A stretch of 64,000 bases of DNA. It comes from G942493375 sp942493375 (GTDB lineage Bacteria > Armatimonadota > UBA5829). The position numbers were made by a program, and so were the translations under genes. The DNA lies in contig OW818698.1 in assembly GCA_942493375.1 (NCBI GenBank), positions 5,766,001 through 5,830,000 on the forward strand, given 5' to 3'. The notes under the pieces are model-generated. The model did not search any database. It had not been told where the DNA came from and saw only the letters and a list, made by a program, of their open reading frames with translations. Numbering within the stretch: the first letter of the stretch is position 1; every line of letters begins with the position of its first letter. Shown here in pieces: positions 60,753 to 64,000 of the stretch.

Positions 60753-62210
60753 GTGAAAACATTGGAAATTCTCCAGAACTATATAAACGGGAAATGGGTG
60801 GACTGTGCATCCGGGAAGACATCTGACAACATCAACCCGGTCGATAGGACCCAGGTCGTCTGCAAATTCCAGGCATCAGGTGTTGAGGATGCCAATGCGG
60901 CGCTGGATGCTGCAGCTGCGGCGTTTGATGGCTGGCGGAAAACTCCTGTGCCTGAGAGGGCAGCGCTTCTTCTCAAAGTGATCCGGCGTATGATGGAGCT
61001 GGAGGATGAGTTCGCCAGGGCTATCACGCTGGAGAACGGCAAGACACTGCGCGAGTCCAAAGTTGAGTTTGCGGCTGCCCTTAAGGAAGCCGATTACCAG
61101 ATAGGGCAGGGCAGAAGACTCGGTGGAGCATATGTGCCCTCGGAGCAGTCTGGGGTTTCATGTTACCTAACCAGGCAGCCCCTTGGCGTTGCTACGCTTA
61201 TCACTCCCTGGAACTTCCCCCTGAATGTTGCCTGCCGGAAAGGTTTTCCTGCACTGATCGCCGGGAACACCATCGTCATCAAGCCAGCAGACTTTACCCC
61301 AATGTCTGCATGGCTCCTTGTCCGGACTATGCATGAAGTCGGGATACCGGCTGGCGTGGTCAACTATATAACAGGCCGGGGCTCAGTTATTGGCGATACG
61401 CTGATCACTCATCCTGCGGTTAAGGCTGTATCCTTTACAGGTTCCACAGAAGTCGGGTTGGGTATTGCCAATAAGCTGGCTGAGCGACCTACCAAGATCC
61501 AGCTTGAGATGGGTGGTAAAAATCCTCTGGTTGTGATGGCTGACTGCGAGCTTGAGAAGGCTGTGGACGCTGCGATAATCGGAGCCTTCAGCTGCAGTGG
61601 ACAGTGGTGCACATCTACCAGCAGGGCAGTTGTCGAAGCGCCGGTGTATGACGCGTTCGTAGAGATGCTGGTCGAGAAGACCAAAAAGATAGTAGTCGGC
61701 AACGGGTTGGATGAATCCACTAAGATGGGCCCGGTCGCTGGAGCTAAGCAGTTTGAGACTATCATGGACTACATCTCCATCGGCAAGGGAGAAGGCGCGC
61801 GGTTGTGTGTTGGCGGCGATGCTATATCGGATGGAGACTTCGACAAGGGTTTCTTCATCCAGCCTACAGTGTTCGCTGATGTCACACCTGAAATGAGAAT
61901 TGCCCAGGAAGAGATCTTCGGGCCGGTGCTTTCGGTAATGAAAGCAGACGACTTCGACGATGCCCTCCGGATTGCCAATGACACGGTCTACGGGTTGGCG
62001 TCTTCCATATACACCACCAACCTGGCCAACGCCCAGCGGTTTGTAGATGAGAGCGAAGCCGGACTCTGCCACGTAAACATGCCGACAGCCTGGAAAGAAC
62101 CCCAGCTTGAGTTCGGCGGAATCAAAGACTCAGGCAGAGGCCTCCCCGAAGCCGGAGAAACCGGAGCCGAGTTCTTTACAGAACACAAAGCAGTATATAT
62201 AAAAAGATAA
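60753..62210 (+). CDS. NAD(P)-dependent aldehyde dehydrogenase
   Basis: A 485-residue member of the ALDH superfamily. TPWNFPLNVA, FTGSTEVG, LEMGGKNP (Glu 252) and GQWCTS (nucleophile Cys 286) are intact. The closest look is to succinate-semialdehyde or sugar-derived aldehyde dehydrogenases. In this operon it may oxidise acetaldehyde or a sugar semialdehyde. The start is GTG 60753, 1 bp after the SDR stop; TTG at 60762 would be better placed after GAGGTGA and cannot be excluded. A G-rich repeat follows it. Confidence 0.92.
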   Translation: MKTLEILQNYINGKWVDCASGKTSDNINPVDRTQVVCKFQASGVEDANAALDAAAAAFDGWRKTPVPERAALLLKVIRRMMELEDEFARAITLENGKTLRESKVEFAAALKEADYQIGQGRRLGGAYVPSEQSGVSCYLTRQPLGVATLITPWNFPLNVACRKGFPALIAGNTIVIKPADFTPMSAWLLVRTMHEVGIPAGVVNYITGRGSVIGDTLITHPAVKAVSFTGSTEVGLGIANKLAERPTKIQLEMGGKNPLVVMADCELEKAVDAAIIGAFSCSGQWCTSTSRAVVEAPVYDAFVEMLVEKTKKIVVGNGLDESTKMGPVAGAKQFETIMDYISIGKGEGARLCVGGDAISDGDFDKGFFIQPTVFADVTPEMRIAQEEIFGPVLSVMKADDFDDALRIANDTVYGLASSIYTTNLANAQRFVDESEAGLCHVNMPTAWKEPQLEFGGIKDSGRGLPEAGETGAEFFTEHKAVYIKR

Positions 62211-62247
62211 CATTTATCCAGTTTCCCTTAGACATGGGCACAATCCA

Positions 62248-62284
62248 ATTCCCCCTTTGAAGGGGGGTAGGGGGGATGTGAACC
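62248..62284. repeat. G-rich 37-bp element identical to 57444-57480
   Basis: ATTCCCCCTTTGAAGGGGGG then TAGGGGGGATGTGAACC is identical to the copy upstream of the cupin gene. CCCCCTTTGAAGGGGG is a hairpin. Both copies lie upstream of plus-strand catabolic genes. Confidence 0.85.
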
Positions 62285-62319
62285 AAACCTATCGAGTAAA
62301 AAAACAAGAGGATTGAATA

Positions 62320-63309
62320 GTGAGATCTAAAAAAATAACACCCTCCAGCGCAAAGCTTGATGCTGAGGGGTTGATGCGGGTTTATGTGCAGTTGGTGCGG
62401 CTGCGGGCTTTTGAGGAGCGTGTTAGAGACATCTATATGGCTACCCTCATGCCCGGACTGGCGCATGTGTATATCGGACAGGAAGCTATCGCTGTCGGTG
62501 TGTGTGAGGCTATGCGGGATGATGATTACATCACCAGCACCCACCGCGGGCACGGGCACTTCCTGGCTAAGGGCGGTGACCCTAAGCATATGATGGCGGA
62601 GATTATGGGCCGTGAGACCGGTTACTGCCGTGGCAAGGGTGGGTCTATGCATATAGCTGACCTCTCCCTGGGTATTATAGGGGCCAACGGTATAGTCGGT
62701 GCCGGAATCCCTATTGCTACCGGAGCAGCTATGTGGCTGGATATGAGCGGCAAGGACAGCATCGTTGCCTGCTTCTTCGGTGACTCGGCATCCAACCAGG
62801 GGACCTTCCACGAAGCCCTCAATATGGCCTCTCTCTGGCAGCTGCCGGTTGTCTTCATCTGCGAGAATAATCTATACGGCATCTCGGTAAGGCAGGACCG
62901 TCACCAGCATATCAAAAATATCGCTGACCGTGCGGTCGGTTATGGAATGCCGGGCGAAGTAGTGGACGGCTGCGATGCTATGGCTGTGTATGATGCCATG
63001 GACAGAGCAACCCAGCTTGCCCGCAGCGGCGGCGGCCCAACCCTGATCGAGTGCAAAGTCTACCGCTGGCTCGGTCACCATGCAGGTGATCCTGCAAAGT
63101 ACCGGCCTGAGGGTGAACTCGAGATATGGAAAGAACGATGCCCTCTCAAGATTATGGCTGCCCGGCTTATCTCCGAGGGGATAATGGACGAAGCGAAGAG
63201 CCAGCAGATAATAGAGTCTGCACACGCCGAGATGCTGGAAGCAGCGGAGTGGGGGATGGCTCAACCCTGGCCCGCAGCCGAAGAAGCGCTGGAGGATGTA
63301 TATGCTTAG
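62320..63309 (+). CDS. 2-oxoacid dehydrogenase E1 component, alpha subunit (pyruvate/acetoin type)
   Basis: A 329-residue thiamine-diphosphate subunit. HVYIGQEAIAVGV near the N-terminus, HRGHGH (75-80), GKGGSMHI and the ThDP motif beginning GDSASNQG and ending NN (154-184) are those of pyruvate or acetoin dehydrogenase E1 alpha. The start is GTG 62320 with AGAGGA upstream. The beta-subunit gene overlaps by 8 bp. The complex would convert pyruvate (or acetoin) to acetyl units; choice of substrate is uncertain without the E2 gene. Confidence 0.9.
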   Translation: MRSKKITPSSAKLDAEGLMRVYVQLVRLRAFEERVRDIYMATLMPGLAHVYIGQEAIAVGVCEAMRDDDYITSTHRGHGHFLAKGGDPKHMMAEIMGRETGYCRGKGGSMHIADLSLGIIGANGIVGAGIPIATGAAMWLDMSGKDSIVACFFGDSASNQGTFHEALNMASLWQLPVVFICENNLYGISVRQDRHQHIKNIADRAVGYGMPGEVVDGCDAMAVYDAMDRATQLARSGGGPTLIECKVYRWLGHHAGDPAKYRPEGELEIWKERCPLKIMAARLISEGIMDEAKSQQIIESAHAEMLEAAEWGMAQPWPAAEEALEDVYA

Positions 63310-64000
63310 AGAAATAACCCAAGCCGAGGCGCTTCGTGAGGCGTTGTGCGAAGAGATGCGCAGCGACCCTCGTGTATTTATAATGGGTGAGGACGTCGGC
63401 CCCTATGGCGGAATCTTCACCGTCACCAAAGGTATGTATGATGAGTTCGGCAACAAGCGGGTGCGCGATACCCCCATCTCCGAAGCCGGTTTCGTCGGCG
63501 CTGGACTGGGAGCTTCCATAGTCGGCGGTCGGCCTGTAGTGGAGCTGATGTTCGGCGACTTCGCAGCTGTTGCAATGGACCAGATAGTCAACCAGATAGC
63601 CAAGGCCCGGTATATGTCCGGTGGAAAAGTGAAAGCTCCTATGGTCGTGCGACTAACAATAGGTGCGCGCGGTTCGACAGCAGCTCAGCACTCCCAGAGC
63701 CCCCACGCCTGGTTTATGCACACTCCCGGCCTCTTCGTAGCTGTCCCATCCAATCCTGCAGACTGCAAAGGCCTGCTAAAGACAGCGATCCGGCTGGAGA
63801 ACCCCGTGATGTTCTGTGAGCACAAGAAGCTCTACTTCGTCCCAGGTCAAGTCCCGGATGGAGAATACACCATCCCCTTCGGAGTAGCCGACATCAAACG
63901 CCCGGGCAAGCACGTAACAGTAGTAGCTGTCTCCATAATGGTCAACAAAGCCCTGGCAGTCGCCGAGAGACTGGCGAAGGACGGAATCGAGCTGGAAGTA
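63302..64000 (+). CDS. 2-oxoacid dehydrogenase E1 component, beta subunit, 3'-truncated
   Basis: An open frame from ATG 63302 to the window end (233 codons), overlapping the alpha gene by 8 bp. It begins LREITQAEALREALCEEM and contains FIMGEDVGPYGGIFTVTKG, RVRDTPISEAGFVGAGLG, EFMFGDF-like ELMFGDFAAVAMDQI, RLTIGARGSTAAQHSQS and VAVPSNPADCKGLLKTAI. These are diagnostic for E1 beta of pyruvate/acetoin dehydrogenase. About 90 C-terminal residues are missing beyond the window. An E2 gene would be expected next. Confidence 0.92.
   Translation, partial: MLREITQAEALREALCEEMRSDPRVFIMGEDVGPYGGIFTVTKGMYDEFGNKRVRDTPISEAGFVGAGLGASIVGGRPVVELMFGDFAAVAMDQIVNQIAKARYMSGGKVKAPMVVRLTIGARGSTAAQHSQSPHAWFMHTPGLFVAVPSNPADCKGLLKTAIRLENPVMFCEHKKLYFVPGQVPDGEYTIPFGVADIKRPGKHVTVVAVSIMVNKALAVAERLAKDGIELEV

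Noticed and set aside
1..64000. tRNA or rRNA genes
   Set aside because: No cloverleaf with a conserved TTC-arm and no rRNA-like segment was recognised in the gaps; a covariance-model scan would be needed to exclude a divergent one.

Overview
The window is bacterial and most likely from a member of the phylum Armatimonadota. The main evidence is three tandem DUF1559-type prepilins whose N-termini carry the motif FPVFAKAREKARQ followed by CASNLKQLG, a form I associate with Armatimonadota rather than with the Planctomycetes version. The many secreted glycoside hydrolases, the moderate GC content and the very dense intergenic palindromes fit this. The assignment is inference from protein style, not from a marker gene. 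No rRNA or tRNA gene was recognised.

Layout. (1) 1-6.8 kb: polysaccharide-related genes, comprising a truncated beta-helix protein, a secreted GH36 alpha-galactosidase and a Gfo/Idh/MocA oxidoreductase, plus a DMT-family transporter and small hypothetical proteins. (2) 7.0-10.6 kb: three paralogous pilin-like genes, each an independent unit with a TTGACA-N17-TAATAT type promoter and its own terminator, then a small membrane protein with the same promoter type. (3) 10.8-20.1 kb, all on the minus strand: a [NiFe]-hydrogenase locus reading from a 73-residue protein through the Tat-signalled small subunit, the large subunit with a His-rich tail, the maturation protease, tatA, hypF, hypC, hypD and hypE to tatC. 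Structural subunits, active-site assembly and Tat export are therefore together; hypA and hypB are not in the window. (4) 20.1-28.0 kb: an AT-rich gap, a VWA/metallopeptidase-like protein with a MoxR ATPase, an XRE regulator, a methyltransferase, a TPR protein and a DUF4230 protein. (5) 28.3-38.8 kb: four large secreted TIM-barrel-like proteins of probable carbohydrate function and an HI0933-family flavoprotein. (6) 38.9-43.1 kb: a PocR/PAS histidine kinase, an Rcp1-like receiver and a REC-PAS-GGDEF-EAL protein, forming a c-di-GMP signalling operon. (7) 43.4-49.6 kb: two alpha/alpha-barrel glycosidase-like proteins and a GH43 enzyme. (8) 49.7-64.0 kb: a catabolic region with several SDR dehydrogenases, a cyclase-family hydrolase, a LarA-type nickel racemase, a cupin, a ribokinase-family kinase, deoC, an aldehyde dehydrogenase and the E1 alpha and beta subunits of a 2-oxoacid (pyruvate/acetoin) dehydrogenase. 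The kinase, aldolase, dehydrogenase and E1 order suggests funnelling of a (deoxy)pentose to acetyl-CoA.

The most striking non-genic content is the intergenic DNA. About a dozen families of inverted repeats occupy nearly every gap, several of them nested inside one another. One family (GTCATCCTG...CAGGATGAC) has expanded into an array of eleven units of exactly 86 bp between 53.3 and 55.2 kb, and a small GIY-YIG endonuclease gene lies inside it. That nuclease-plus-hairpin arrangement, which resembles REP/RAYT systems in logic but uses a different nuclease fold, is the best candidate here for an undescribed mobile or repeat-maintenance system.
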